Positions 42,700 to 51,354 are shown, numbered from the stretch's first letter. The stretch: 64,000 nt of DNA from Gammaproteobacteria bacterium (GCA_024234955.1 JACKNK010000003.1:248001-312000); one strand, 5' to 3'. Notes: generated by a model from the sequence alone, not told the origin. Numbers and translations: made by a program.

Positions 42700-42735
42700 G
42701 TTTAAGCGATGCATCCACAGGAGACAAGCCTCCTG
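42700..42735 (-). promoter_or_regulatory. Possible rplM promoter and upstream hairpin
   Basis: On the minus strand TTGTCT (42727-42722) and TTAAAC (42705-42700) are spaced by 16 bases, about 70 bases before rplM. A palindrome CAGGAG-N6-CTCCTG (42718-42735) overlaps the -35 and lies just after the ferredoxin gene stop. It has no T-run, so terminator function is doubtful. Confidence 0.4.
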
Positions 42736-42745
42736 ACAACATGAA

Positions 42746-43054
42746 TTAAATCTTCAGACGCTCCACCACGCGGCCGTGGACAAGGTGCTCATCAATGATC
42801 TCATCCAGGTCTTCTTCATCGATGTAGCTGTACCAGATCGCTTCCGGGTAAACCACGATCACCGGACCCTCGCCGCAACGATCCAGACAGCCCGCAGAAT
42901 TGATGCGGACCTTGCCTTTTCCAGTCAGTTCCAATGACTTGCAACGCTTCTTGGCATAGTCGCGCATTTCCTGGGCATGGCAATCGCCGCAGCTTGCCCG
43001 GCCATCGTCGCGGCGGTTGGTACAGAAGAAAACGTGGCGCTCGTAGTAGGACAT
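42746..43054 (-). CDS. Thioredoxin-like [2Fe-2S] ferredoxin
   Basis: The 102-residue protein has the ligand pattern of the thioredoxin-like [2Fe-2S] ferredoxins: FCTNRRDDGRASCGDC near the N-terminus and INSAGCLDRCGEGPVIVVYP further on. It is a small cytoplasmic electron carrier. It is divergent from glcF, with about 105 bases between the two start codons, and upstream of rplM on the same strand. Partners are unknown. Confidence 0.9.
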   Translation of the reverse strand: MSYYERHVFFCTNRRDDGRASCGDCHAQEMRDYAKKRCKSLELTGKGKVRINSAGCLDRCGEGPVIVVYPEAIWYSYIDEEDLDEIIDEHLVHGRVVERLKI

Positions 43055-43160
43055 GCATCGGCTCTCCGGATTAAATTCGCAGCCGGTCTGCAGCGGGCGC
43101 GATAATGCGCGTACTTTATCTGAGCGGCGGACGACAACCTACCGCGAAACCGGAATACAA

Positions 43161-44342
43161 GTGGCCCTTCTCGACGACCTCGACCGCTGCGTGATGTGCG
43201 GGCTCTGCCTGCCGCACTGCCCAACCTACCAGCTCACACTGAATGAAGCCGAGTCGCCGCGCGGTCGCCTGGAACTGCTGCGTCGCGCACTCACGCAACC
43301 CTCGTCGCTGTCTCAAACCGCCGTTGCACACATCGACACCTGCCTGGGTTGCCGTCGCTGCGAATCGATGTGCCCATCCAATGTGCCCTATTCGCGCATT
43401 CTTGATGCGGGTCGCACAGCATTGACCGAGTCCGGACAACGCACCGCTTCACTGGCTGTGCGTCTGATCGAAAAGGCCAGCCATGACAATGACGCCATGC
43501 GCCGCCTCGTCAACGCAATGCATGCGGGCCGAAGACTTGGATCGCGCCGTTGGTTGTCGGCGCTGCCAATCGATGGAAGCCCTGCGCTGGCGGAACTGGC
43601 CGATATACTGACGACGACAGGTATGGCATCGAATCTGATCACGCGGCCCCACACCGAATCACGCGACAAGGTGCAATTATTTCTGGGCTGCCTGGACCGC
43701 CACTGGAATCATCAAACCCTGCAGAATGCGATTTCGGTTCTGGAAGCCTGCGACCTGGATGTCCTGATTCCCCGGCAACAGGTCTGCTGCGGCGCGATCA
43801 GCCAACACGAAGGCAAGTCGGAAGAAGCGAACAAGCGCGCCCGCCAGAACCGGGCCGTGTTCGACGCCGCGCAACCGGTGATCGCGGTATCGACGGGATG
43901 CGCCAGTCAGTTGCACGAACACCTTGGCGCACATGCCTCCGACTTGCTCAGCCTTATCCGCACGCATCTGGGCCGGCTCGAGCCCGTGGCTCTGAACGCC
44001 ACGGTGGCGGTTCACGTTCCGTGCAGTCAGCGCAACGTACTGGGTGAAGAACGCATCAGCGAAACGCTGCTGCAACACATTCCCGGCATTCGCACCGTGC
44101 GTCTGGATGAGAATCTCGGCTGTTGCGGCGCCGCCGGAACGCATTTCCTGCGCGAACCGAACACCGCCAATCGTCTCCGCGAAGACCTTGTCGAGCAGAT
44201 CGTCCGGGAACAACCGGATCGCATCGTCAGCGCAAATCTGGGTTGCGCCCTGCATCTGCGTGCGGGTCTGCACAAACGAGGCCTGGATATCCCTATCGAA
44301 CACCCGATCACCCTGCTTGCGCAGTGTGTAAGGCAGCGTTAA
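43161..44342 (+). CDS. glcF: Glycolate oxidase iron-sulfur subunit GlcF
   Basis: The 393-residue protein has two 4Fe-4S motifs (CVMCGLCLPHCPTY and CLGCRRCESMCPSN) and two cysteine-rich CCG motifs (QVCCGAISQHEGK and GCCGAAGTHF), the plan of GlcF and related heterodisulfide-reductase-like subunits. It passes electrons from GlcDE to quinone. It starts at GTG 43161 with GGAA six bases upstream. It is separated from glcDE by a sulfurtransferase, a tRNA and three other genes. coq7 follows after 11 bases. Confidence 0.92.
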   Translation: MALLDDLDRCVMCGLCLPHCPTYQLTLNEAESPRGRLELLRRALTQPSSLSQTAVAHIDTCLGCRRCESMCPSNVPYSRILDAGRTALTESGQRTASLAVRLIEKASHDNDAMRRLVNAMHAGRRLGSRRWLSALPIDGSPALAELADILTTTGMASNLITRPHTESRDKVQLFLGCLDRHWNHQTLQNAISVLEACDLDVLIPRQQVCCGAISQHEGKSEEANKRARQNRAVFDAAQPVIAVSTGCASQLHEHLGAHASDLLSLIRTHLGRLEPVALNATVAVHVPCSQRNVLGEERISETLLQHIPGIRTVRLDENLGCCGAAGTHFLREPNTANRLREDLVEQIVREQPDRIVSANLGCALHLRAGLHKRGLDIPIEHPITLLAQCVRQR

Positions 44343-44353
44343 CGTCCTGCGCC

Positions 44354-44998
44354 ATGAACGATCGTGCTTATTCCCCCCTGGACCAGTTGCTGATCCAGTT
44401 TGATCAGGCCCTGCGAACCGTAGGCGGTCGCCCTGCCGTCACCGGTCGCGCACACCCGGCGGCGGCGATCCCGGAATCCACCCTCAGCGACAGCGAAAAA
44501 CGCCATGTCGCCGGGCTCATGCGCATCAACCACAGTGGCGAAGTCGCCGCCCAGGCGCTGTATCAGGGCCAAGCACTGACGGCGCGATTGCCCGAAGTGC
44601 GCGAGGCGATGGAACACGCGGCGGCGGAAGAGAACGACCACCTCGAATGGTGTGAAAGCCGCCTGCATGAACTCGGCGACCGCACCAGCCTGCTCAAGCC
44701 GTTCTGGTACGCCGGCTCGTTCGTCATCGGCGCCGTAGCCGGGGCCATCGGGGACAAATGGAGTCTGGGTTTCGTCGCCGAAACCGAACGGCAGGTCGTT
44801 CGACACCTCGACGATCACCTCGAAAAGCTTCCCCCGCAGGATCAGCGCAGCCGCCGCATCCTCGAACAGATGAGAACCGACGAAGGCCACCATGCGACCA
44901 CCGCCGTCGAGGCGGGTGGCGCGGAACTGCCCACCGCCATCAAGTCCCTGATGGGACTGACCTCGAAGATCATGACCCGCACCGCATACAAGATCTGA
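44354..44998 (+). CDS. coq7: 2-polyprenyl-3-methyl-6-methoxy-1,4-benzoquinone monooxygenase Coq7
   Basis: This di-iron hydroxylase carries out a late step of ubiquinone synthesis. The 214-residue protein has the two ExxH-type motifs: LMRINHSGEVAAQALYQGQA, AAAEENDHLEWCESRLHEL, and the second half ETERQVVRHLDDHLEKLP with RTDEGHHATTAVEAG. It follows glcF by 11 bases and the pair ends at a strong terminator. Quinone synthesis next to a quinone-linked oxidase may be coincidental. Confidence 0.96.
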   Translation: MNDRAYSPLDQLLIQFDQALRTVGGRPAVTGRAHPAAAIPESTLSDSEKRHVAGLMRINHSGEVAAQALYQGQALTARLPEVREAMEHAAAEENDHLEWCESRLHELGDRTSLLKPFWYAGSFVIGAVAGAIGDKWSLGFVAETERQVVRHLDDHLEKLPPQDQRSRRILEQMRTDEGHHATTAVEAGGAELPTAIKSLMGLTSKIMTRTAYKI

Positions 44999-45014
44999 AA
45001 CGCATCCACATCCA

Positions 45015-45046
45015 CAAAAAAGGCCCGCGCAAAGCGGGCCTTTTTC
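45015..45046. terminator. Bidirectional terminator between coq7 and speD
   Basis: AAAAAAGGCCCGC and GCGGGCCTTTTTC pair around a short loop (GCAAA), with A-runs on the left and T-runs on the right. It can end both converging transcripts. The right arm matches the first bases of the window. Confidence 0.92.
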
Positions 45047-45067
45047 GTTATGCCTTGACCCCGATAC

Positions 45068-45889
45068 TCACAGACTGAAGCTGCCGTTCGGCATGTTCCG
45101 TCCGTAAAAGATCTCCGCCATCTCGTGCTTAAGACGCTCTTCGATCTCGACCAGTTCATCCAGGTCGAACTCGTCCATGCCGGCACCGAACAGGTAATTG
45201 TCGATGTCGAATTCCTTGAGCAGCATCTTGGTATGGAACAGGTTCTCCTGATACACGTTCACATCCATCATCTGATACGCGCTCTGGGTATCGTCCGCCA
45301 GATAGTTCTGGATCGAGTTGATGTTGTGGTCGATGTAATGCTTGCGACCGTCCACATCTCGGGTAAACCCGCGCACGCGGTAATCCATGATCACGATGTC
45401 GGATTCGAAACTGTGAATCAGATAATTCAGCGCCTTCAACGGTGAAATACGTCCGCAGGTAGACACGTCGATGTCTGCACGGAAGGTGCTGATACCGTTG
45501 TCCGGATGGGACTCCGGATAGGTGTGAACGGTGATGTGACTCTTGTCCAGATGCGCAACCACCGAATCCTTCAGCGGACCCGGCGCCTCGCTATTCGAGA
45601 GATCCTGCGCGATCACCGGCTCCTCGGAGATCAGCATGGTCACGCTGGCGCCCTGGGGATCGTAATCCTGGCGCGCGACGTTGAGGATATTGGCGCCGAT
45701 GATGTCCGAGACATCGGTGAGAATCTGCGTCAGACGTTCGGCATTGTAGGCTTCATCGATGTACTCGATGTACTCCTTGGTGTGGCGCGGCGTCTTCGCG
45801 TAGCAGATGTCGTAGATGTTGAAACTGAGCGTTTTCGTCAGGTTGTTGAACCCGTGCAGCTTCAACTTTTTTTCGGTTTTATCCGGCAC
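45068..45889 (-). CDS. speD: S-adenosylmethionine decarboxylase proenzyme
   Basis: The 273-residue protein is of the E. coli SpeD type and makes decarboxylated SAM for spermidine. It self-cleaves at a Lys-Ser pair (DKSHITVHTYPES, about residue 114) to form the pyruvoyl group. Other conserved stretches are VSTCGRISPLKALNYLIHS and DHNINSIQNYLADD. Length is family-typical. It lies between osmC and coq7, as in Pseudomonas from memory. Confidence 0.97.
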   Translation of the reverse strand: MPDKTEKKLKLHGFNNLTKTLSFNIYDICYAKTPRHTKEYIEYIDEAYNAERLTQILTDVSDIIGANILNVARQDYDPQGASVTMLISEEPVIAQDLSNSEAPGPLKDSVVAHLDKSHITVHTYPESHPDNGISTFRADIDVSTCGRISPLKALNYLIHSFESDIVIMDYRVRGFTRDVDGRKHYIDHNINSIQNYLADDTQSAYQMMDVNVYQENLFHTKMLLKEFDIDNYLFGAGMDEFDLDELVEIEERLKHEMAEIFYGRNMPNGSFSL

Positions 45890-45943
45890 CGGCAGGTTCT
45901 CCAGCGATTCAAAAATGAACGCGCATTATGCGCGAGACAAACG

Positions 45944-46363
45944 TCAATCGACCTCGACGATCTCAAAATCGTGGGTCATCTCCGCCGTCTTGCCGAGCAT
46001 GATCGAGGCCGAACAGTACTTCTCGGCAGACAGGGAAACCGCCCGCTCCACCTTGGACGCATCCAGATTTCGGCCTTTCACGATGAAATGCGCATGAATC
46101 TTTGTAAACACCTTCGGCTGTTCATCAGCGCGTTCCGCTTCGACCTGGACCTCGCAATCGACCACGTCGAGGCGGAATTTCTTCAGGATCAGCACCACAT
46201 CGAATGCGGTGCATCCCCCCATCCCCATGAGCAGCATTTCCATCGGACGCGGGCCCATGTTTCGACCGCCGAATTCTGGCGCCCCGTCCATGACAACGGC
46301 GTGACCGCTGCCCGATTCGGACAGGAACATCGCATCCTCGACCCACTTCACTCGTGCTTTCAT
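45944..46363 (-). CDS. OsmC-family protein
   Basis: The 139-residue protein has OsmC-fold motifs: MLLMGMGGCTAFDVVLILKK and SAEKYCSASIMLGKTAEM, with the two redox cysteines (Cys about 51 and 117). Such proteins reduce organic hydroperoxides, although many members next to speD are uncharacterised. The ATG at 46363 (MKARVKWVEDA) is favoured over an in-frame ATG 15 bases upstream. The upstream gap holds a repeat element. Confidence 0.9.
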   Translation of the reverse strand: MKARVKWVEDAMFLSESGSGHAVVMDGAPEFGGRNMGPRPMEMLLMGMGGCTAFDVVLILKKFRLDVVDCEVQVEAERADEQPKVFTKIHAHFIVKGRNLDASKVERAVSLSAEKYCSASIMLGKTAEMTHDFEIVEVD

Positions 46364-46378
46364 TGCTCTCAACTCCAA

Positions 46379-46475
46379 AGACGTTCAACGCGGAGGGCGC
46401 AGCCTACGCAGAGATTTCCGGGATAACAGCGAATTCCCCGGGCTCTCTGCGCCCACCGCGTCTCTGCGTTTCAAG
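46379..46475. repeat. Imperfect inverted intergenic repeat between osmC and trpC
   Basis: ACGCGGAGGGCGCAG and a nearby ACGCAGAGA on the left are mirrored by TCTCTGCGCCCACCGCGT and TCTCTGCGT on the right. This composition recalls dispersed intergenic repeats of some beta- and gammaproteobacteria. The element touches the trpC stop codon. Confidence 0.6.
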
Positions 46476-47280
46476 CGGTTTGAAACTCAAACAGTTCAGC
46501 CAGGCGTTCGCCCGGATCGGGGGCACGCATGAAGGCTTCGCCGACCAGGAAGGCGTTGACATGATGGGCGCGCATGGTCGCCACGTCATCGGGGCTGAGA
46601 ATACCGCTCTCGGTCACCACGATGCGGTCTCCCGGGATGCGTCCCAATAGCTCGATGGTCGTGTCCAGAGTGGTTTCGAAGGTGCGCAGGTTGCGATTGT
46701 TGATGCCGACCAGGGCCTGACCCAGCGGCAACATGCGCTCAAGCTCCTCGCCATCGTGGACCTCGATCAGGACGTCCATCCCCAGATCATTGGCGAGGCC
46801 ACACAGGTCCGCCATCTGCTGATCTTCCAGCGCGGCGACAATCAGCAGGATGCAATCCGCGCCGATCGCCCTGGCCTCGTGCACCTGATACGCATCGACG
46901 ATGAAGTCCTTGCGGATCACCGGCAGCGTGCAGGCCGCACGAGCTTGCTGGAGATAGGTCTCGTCGCCCTGGAAATAATCGGCATCGGTCAATACCGACA
47001 GACAGGCCGCGCCATGTTCCGCGTAGCTGCGGGCAATTTCGGCGGGCTGAAAATCGGCACGCAACACGCCCTTGCTCGGGCTGGCCTTCTTGATCTCGGC
47101 AATCACGCCGGCGTGACCGGCGATGAGCTTGCGACGGATTGCCTCGACAAACCCGCGCGGCGCATCGGCCTGCTTAGCCTGTTCGATCAAGGTCGGAATC
47201 CCGACCTGGGCGCTGCGTTCGGCGATCTCCTCCCATTTCCGGGCGATGATCTTTTTCAGAATATCGGGCGTATCCGCCAT
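46471..47280 (-). CDS. trpC: Indole-3-glycerol phosphate synthase
   Basis: The fourth step of tryptophan synthesis. The 269-residue TIM-barrel enzyme has VIAEIKKASPSKGVLRADF, VIRKDFIVDAYQVHEARAIG, and VGINNRNLRTFETTLD with TESGI. It is a monofunctional TrpC without the PRAI domain. ATG 47280 (MADTPDILKK) is used; a longer in-frame start exists. It is the last gene of the trpEGDC operon. Confidence 0.97.
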   Translation of the reverse strand: MADTPDILKKIIARKWEEIAERSAQVGIPTLIEQAKQADAPRGFVEAIRRKLIAGHAGVIAEIKKASPSKGVLRADFQPAEIARSYAEHGAACLSVLTDADYFQGDETYLQQARAACTLPVIRKDFIVDAYQVHEARAIGADCILLIVAALEDQQMADLCGLANDLGMDVLIEVHDGEELERMLPLGQALVGINNRNLRTFETTLDTTIELLGRIPGDRIVVTESGILSPDDVATMRAHHVNAFLVGEAFMRAPDPGERLAELFEFQTA

Positions 47281-47314
47281 GTCATTACCTGATCGTTGCC
47301 CGGTGTCTACCGGG

Positions 47315-48334
47315 TCAGAGTCGATTGCTGAGTTCAACCAGGGCCGCGAGTTTACGCGCTGCGGCGCCGGAGCTCATCGCGTCGCGCGCCAGCACCAACC
47401 CTTCCGCAAAACTGACGCTGATGCCGGCGGTGTAGATCGCCGCCGCCGCATTCAAGGCAACGATGTCCGCCGCCGGCCCGGTCGTCTCTCCGGACAACAC
47501 CCCCCGGATGACCGCCAAGCTCTCCTCGGCACCGTCAACGGCCAGGGACGCCACGTCCGCACGTGCAATATCAAAATCCTCAGGGGCGATTTCATACGCA
47601 TTGACCACCCCATCCTTGAGTTCCGCGACCCGCGTCGGCGACCCGATGCTGATCTCGTCCATGCCGTCCTCGGCATGCACCACCATCACATGCCGGGAAC
47701 CCAACTGCTTCAGAACCTCGGCCAGAGGCTCGACCAGACTGCCCGCAAACACGCCCAGCACCTGGTTCGGCGCACCCGCCGGATTGGTCAACGGACCGAG
47801 CACATTGAACACGGTGCGCACACCCATCTCCCGCCGAGGACCGATCGCATGCTTCATCGCACCGTGATGCTTGGGCGCAAACAGGAAGCCGACCCCGACC
47901 TCCTCGACGCAACGCGCGACCTGCTCGGCAGAGAGATCGAGATTGACCCCGGCGGCTTCGAGCACATCGGCGCTGCCGGACTTGCTGGAAACCGAACGGT
48001 TGCCGTGCTTGGCGACCTTGGCCCCCGCCGCTGCCGCAACAAAGGCCACCGCCGTGGAAATGTTGAAGGTGCTGGCACCATCGCCACCGGTGCCGCAGGT
48101 ATCGACAACGTGGTCGCCGGACACTTCAACCCGCGTCGCCAGCTCCCGCATCACCGATGCCGCCGCTGCAATCTCATCGACGGTCTCACCCTTCATGCGC
48201 AGACCGATCAAAAACCCACCGATCTGCGACTGGGTCGCCTCACCGGTCATGATGATGCGCATCACCGAAGTCATGTCTTCGGCGGAAAGATCGCGCCCTT
48301 CGGTAACGGCGCGAATGGCTTGTTGCATGTTCAT
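47315..48334 (-). CDS. trpD: Anthranilate phosphoribosyltransferase
   Basis: The second step of tryptophan synthesis: anthranilate plus PRPP to phosphoribosylanthranilate. The 339-residue protein has DTCGTGGDGASTFNISTA, KHGNRSVSSKSGSADVLEAA and GPLTNPAGAPNQVLGVF, all family signatures. It lies 21 bases after trpG and 34 before trpC. Confidence 0.97.
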   Translation of the reverse strand: MNMQQAIRAVTEGRDLSAEDMTSVMRIIMTGEATQSQIGGFLIGLRMKGETVDEIAAAASVMRELATRVEVSGDHVVDTCGTGGDGASTFNISTAVAFVAAAAGAKVAKHGNRSVSSKSGSADVLEAAGVNLDLSAEQVARCVEEVGVGFLFAPKHHGAMKHAIGPRREMGVRTVFNVLGPLTNPAGAPNQVLGVFAGSLVEPLAEVLKQLGSRHVMVVHAEDGMDEISIGSPTRVAELKDGVVNAYEIAPEDFDIARADVASLAVDGAEESLAVIRGVLSGETTGPAADIVALNAAAAIYTAGISVSFAEGLVLARDAMSSGAAARKLAALVELSNRL

Positions 48335-48355
48335 AATGTTTTTACCTGACAGTGA

Positions 48356-48937
48356 TCACCGCTGTTCCAGGAAATTCCGCAGCATCTTGTGGCCGTGTTC
48401 GGTGAGGATGGATTCGGGATGAAACTGCACGCCTTCGACCGGCAGGGTCTTGTGGCGCACCCCCATGATTTCATCGACACCGCCGTGGGCGTCCTGGGTC
48501 CAGGCGGTCACCTCCAGGCAATCGGGCAGGGTCTTCTGATCGATGACCAGGGAGTGATACCGGGTTGCCACCAGAGGACTGGGCAGATCCGAGAACACCC
48601 CGACGTCGCGGTGATAAACCTCGGAGGTCTTGCCGTGCATGATCGCCTTGGCGTGGACGATCAGGCCGCCGAAGGCCTGCCCGATGGATTGATGTCCCAG
48701 GCAGACACCGAGGATCGGCACCTTCCCGGCGAAGTGCTGGATCGCCTCCAGCGAGACACCCGCCTCGGTCGGCGTGCAAGGCCCAGGCGAGATCACGATC
48801 CGATCCGGGTTCAGCGCCTCCATTCCGGCAACGTCGATGCAGTCGTTGCGCTCCACCCGCACGTCCTCACCCAGTTCGCCGAAATACTGCACGAGGTTGT
48901 AGGTGAAGGAATCGTAGTTATCGATCATCAGCAGCAT
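48356..48937 (-). CDS. trpG: Anthranilate synthase component II (glutamine amidotransferase)
   Basis: The 193-residue amidotransferase has the triad: the nucleophile Cys in LGVCLGHQSIGQAFGG (about 79) and the C-terminal HPESILTEHG. The start MLLMIDNYDSFTYNLVQYFG is typical. It supplies ammonia to TrpE, and could also serve para-aminobenzoate synthase. It follows trpE after ten bases. Confidence 0.96.
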   Translation of the reverse strand: MLLMIDNYDSFTYNLVQYFGELGEDVRVERNDCIDVAGMEALNPDRIVISPGPCTPTEAGVSLEAIQHFAGKVPILGVCLGHQSIGQAFGGLIVHAKAIMHGKTSEVYHRDVGVFSDLPSPLVATRYHSLVIDQKTLPDCLEVTAWTQDAHGGVDEIMGVRHKTLPVEGVQFHPESILTEHGHKMLRNFLEQR

Positions 48938-48947
48938 GGCGATACCC

Positions 48948-50435
48948 TCACTGGCCAACCCGGCCAAGACCGGCCTGCGCGGCGGTCACCGCACGGAAGA
49001 TTGCACGACCCTTGTTCATGGTCTCTTTCCATTCCAGATCGGGCTGAGAGTCGTAAACCACCCCGGCACCCGCCTGGATGTAAAGCGTGCCGTCCTTGAT
49101 CACCGCCGTGCGGATCGCAATCGCGGTATCCATATTCCCGTTCCAGGACAGATACCCGACCGCACCTGCGTAGACGCCGCGCTTGACCGGTTCGAGCTCA
49201 TCGATGATCTCCATCGCGCGAATCTTCGGCGCGCCCGACACCGTCCCTGCCGGGAAGGTCGCACGCAGCACGTCCATTGCCGACATCCCCGATTTGAGCT
49301 GCCCGGTGACGTTGGAAACGATGTGCATGACGTGCGAATAACGCTCGATGACCATCTTGTCGGTGAGTTTGACGCTGCCGATCTCGGCCACCCGGCCGGT
49401 GTCGTTGCGCCCCAGGTCGATGAGCATCAGATGCTCGGCGATCTCCTTCGGATCGGCGAGCAACTCCGTCTCCAGGGCTTTGTCTTCCTCTTCGGTATGA
49501 CCACGGCGCCGGGTGCCGGCAATCGGACGTACCGTGACCTCGCCATCTTCCAGACGCACAAGAATCTCGGGCGACGAACCCACCACATGAAAATCGTCCA
49601 GATTCAGAAAAAACATGTATGGCGACGGATTCAAGGCCCGCAAAGCCCGATACAGATCCAGCGGCTCGGCCCCAAACGGCACGCTCATGCGTTGCGACAA
49701 CACCACCTGCATGGCATCGCCATCGACGATGTATTCGCGAATACGCGCCACCGCCGCCTTGAATTGCGTCTCGCCGAAACCAGACACGAAATCGGATTCG
49801 CTGACCGTTTCACCCGCCTCGCCGGGGTGATAACGCGGGCGGCCCTCCACCAATTGACGCTGCAATGCGTCGAGCCGCGCCTGACCTTCCGCATAGGCCT
49901 CCGCACCGGATGGATCGACATGCACGATCAGAAACAGCTTGCCGGCCAGGTTGTCGAACACCACCACCTCGTCGGACACCATCAGCAGGATGTCCGGCGC
50001 CCCCAGCGGATCGGGATTGGGACAGTGCGCCAGTTTGGGTTCGATGTAGCGGATGGTGTCGTAGCCGAAGTAACCGACCAGTCCGCCGTTGAAGCGCGGC
50101 AGATGCGCGGGTTCGGCAACCCGATACTGCGCCTGAAAATTCTCGATCCAGGCCAGCGGATCGGCCACGCTCTCGCGGGATTCGACTTCCCCGTCGATCC
50201 GGACTTCGACCTCGTGGCCGAAGACACGCACGACGCGCCGGGCGGAAAGCCCGATCATGGAATAACGCCCCCACTTCTCCCCGCCCTGCACCGATTCGAA
50301 CAGGTACGAATACGGACCATCGGCGAGCTTGAGATAGGTGGACAGCGGGGTATCGAGATCGGCGAGGACCTCGCGCATCAGCGGGATGCGATTAAAGCCT
50401 TGGGCGGCGAGCGCCTGGAATGCGTCGGGGGTCAT
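48948..50435 (-). CDS. trpE: Anthranilate synthase component I
   Basis: Converts chorismate to anthranilate with TrpG. The 495-residue protein has the C-terminal chorismate-binding domain (DAMQVVLSQRMSVPF, IAGTRRRGHTEEEDKALETE, DLGRNDTGRVAEIGSVKLTD) and an N-terminal feedback domain. It lies right after a structured leader (50436-50516) whose pairing covers its ribosome-binding region. It heads trpEGDC, with gph and rpe upstream on the same strand. Confidence 0.97.
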   Translation of the reverse strand: MTPDAFQALAAQGFNRIPLMREVLADLDTPLSTYLKLADGPYSYLFESVQGGEKWGRYSMIGLSARRVVRVFGHEVEVRIDGEVESRESVADPLAWIENFQAQYRVAEPAHLPRFNGGLVGYFGYDTIRYIEPKLAHCPNPDPLGAPDILLMVSDEVVVFDNLAGKLFLIVHVDPSGAEAYAEGQARLDALQRQLVEGRPRYHPGEAGETVSESDFVSGFGETQFKAAVARIREYIVDGDAMQVVLSQRMSVPFGAEPLDLYRALRALNPSPYMFFLNLDDFHVVGSSPEILVRLEDGEVTVRPIAGTRRRGHTEEEDKALETELLADPKEIAEHLMLIDLGRNDTGRVAEIGSVKLTDKMVIERYSHVMHIVSNVTGQLKSGMSAMDVLRATFPAGTVSGAPKIRAMEIIDELEPVKRGVYAGAVGYLSWNGNMDTAIAIRTAVIKDGTLYIQAGAGVVYDSQPDLEWKETMNKGRAIFRAVTAAQAGLGRVGQ

Positions 50436-50516
50436 GTCAAATCCGCAAGTAAAGGTGAAGCCGAAAACACGTTTGAGGTGTTTTCAGCGACGCCATCGCT
50501 GCGCGGATTTTGACAT
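50436..50516 (-). promoter_or_regulatory. Structured, attenuator-like leader of trpE with possible leader peptide
   Basis: On the minus strand the leader begins ATG TCA AAA TCC GCG CAG and continues to a single Trp codon: a 10-codon frame MSKSAQRWRR, stop. The Trp codon sits in the loop of hairpin CAGCGA/TCGCTG. Its right arm can pair instead with the next segment (GCTGAAAACAC with GTGTTTTCGGC), so the two folds exclude each other. The leader start also pairs with the trpE start region (GTCAAAATCCGC with GCGGATTTGAC, one bulge), which would hide the trpE RBS. I see no RBS for the peptide and no long T-run. Confidence 0.45.
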
Positions 50517-50536
50517 GAAAGATTGCATTGGAGTGT

Positions 50537-51214
50537 TTACGCGGCCTTTTCGAGCAGGCCGGGCAATTCGGCCATGGAGTCGATCACAGCATCCGGATTT
50601 GCGTCGCGGATGTCTACCCCGTGGTTATAACCGTAGGACATGCAGATGATCTGAAAGCCGGCGGCACGCGCCGCCTTCACGTCACTGACCGAGTCGCCGA
50701 GCATCAAGGACTCGGCAGCGCTCACGCCGAAGAACTCCGCCGCATGCAGCAAAGGCATGGGATGCGGTTTCTTCTCCGCGAGGGTATCGCCGGCCACGAC
50801 AATGGCGAAACGATCGAAAACCCCGAGGTCCTTGAGTAACGGAATCGTGAACTGCGCGGCCTTGTTGGTCACGCAACCCAGCTGAAAGCCTGCCCCTTGC
50901 AGATAGTCGAGGCCTTCCGCGACGCCCGGGTAGAGTACCGAACGTTTGGACGTATTCTCGGCATACAGATCGAGAAAGATCGGATACGCCTTTGCAAACA
51001 GGGCGTCATCCGGTTCGCCATCGAGCTGACCGATCAGCGCCCGGCGGGTCAATCGCTCGACACCGTTCCCCACCCAGTTGCGAACCTTGGCCTCACCGTG
51101 GGTCGGCATGTCGAGCTGCTTCATCATCTCATCGACGCAGAAAGCGAGATCGGGGACGCTGTCAACCAGCGTCCCGTCCACGTCTATGAGCACCATCTTG
51201 GGTTTTTTGATCAT
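50537..51214 (-). CDS. gph: Phosphoglycolate phosphatase-like HAD protein
   Basis: Hydrolyses 2-phosphoglycolate to glycolate, which GlcDEF can then oxidise. The 225-residue protein has motif I VLIDVDGTLVDSVPDLA, motif II CVTNKAAQF, KKPHPMPLL and LGDSVSDVKAARAAG. Its position between rpe and trpE matches other gammaproteobacteria. ATG 51214 (MIKKPKMVL) is used. Confidence 0.93.
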   Translation of the reverse strand: MIKKPKMVLIDVDGTLVDSVPDLAFCVDEMMKQLDMPTHGEAKVRNWVGNGVERLTRRALIGQLDGEPDDALFAKAYPIFLDLYAENTSKRSVLYPGVAEGLDYLQGAGFQLGCVTNKAAQFTIPLLKDLGVFDRFAIVVAGDTLAEKKPHPMPLLHAAEFFGVSAAESLMLGDSVSDVKAARAAGFQIICMSYGYNHGVDIRDANPDAVIDSMAELPGLLEKAA

Positions 51215-51248
51215 TGGCACATTGTCCCGCCACAACGGCGTGAAAACG

Positions 51249-51299
51249 CATAGAGGTTGACTGACAGGAGCCCGATCCTGCCATCAATCAACCTCTATG
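51249..51299. repeat. Long inverted repeat between rpe and gph
   Basis: CATAGAGGTTGA (51249-51260) and TCAACCTCTATG (51288-51299) are perfect 12-base arms, with a small inner stem (CAGGA ... TCCTG). It lies between rpe and gph on the same transcript. The bases that follow (TTTGCGTCTCCACGTCTTTGC) recall the repeat near trpC. Without a T-run it is more likely a processing or stability hairpin. Confidence 0.7.
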
Positions 51300-51354
51300 T
51301 TTCCTTTGCGTCTCCACGTCTTTGCCGCAACGCACTGCTGGCACGCGGTGAAAA

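Noticed and set aside
46379..46475. Possible CRISPR or riboswitch in the trpC-osmC gap
   Set aside because: Only one inverted arrangement, no regular spaced repeats and no known aptamer core.
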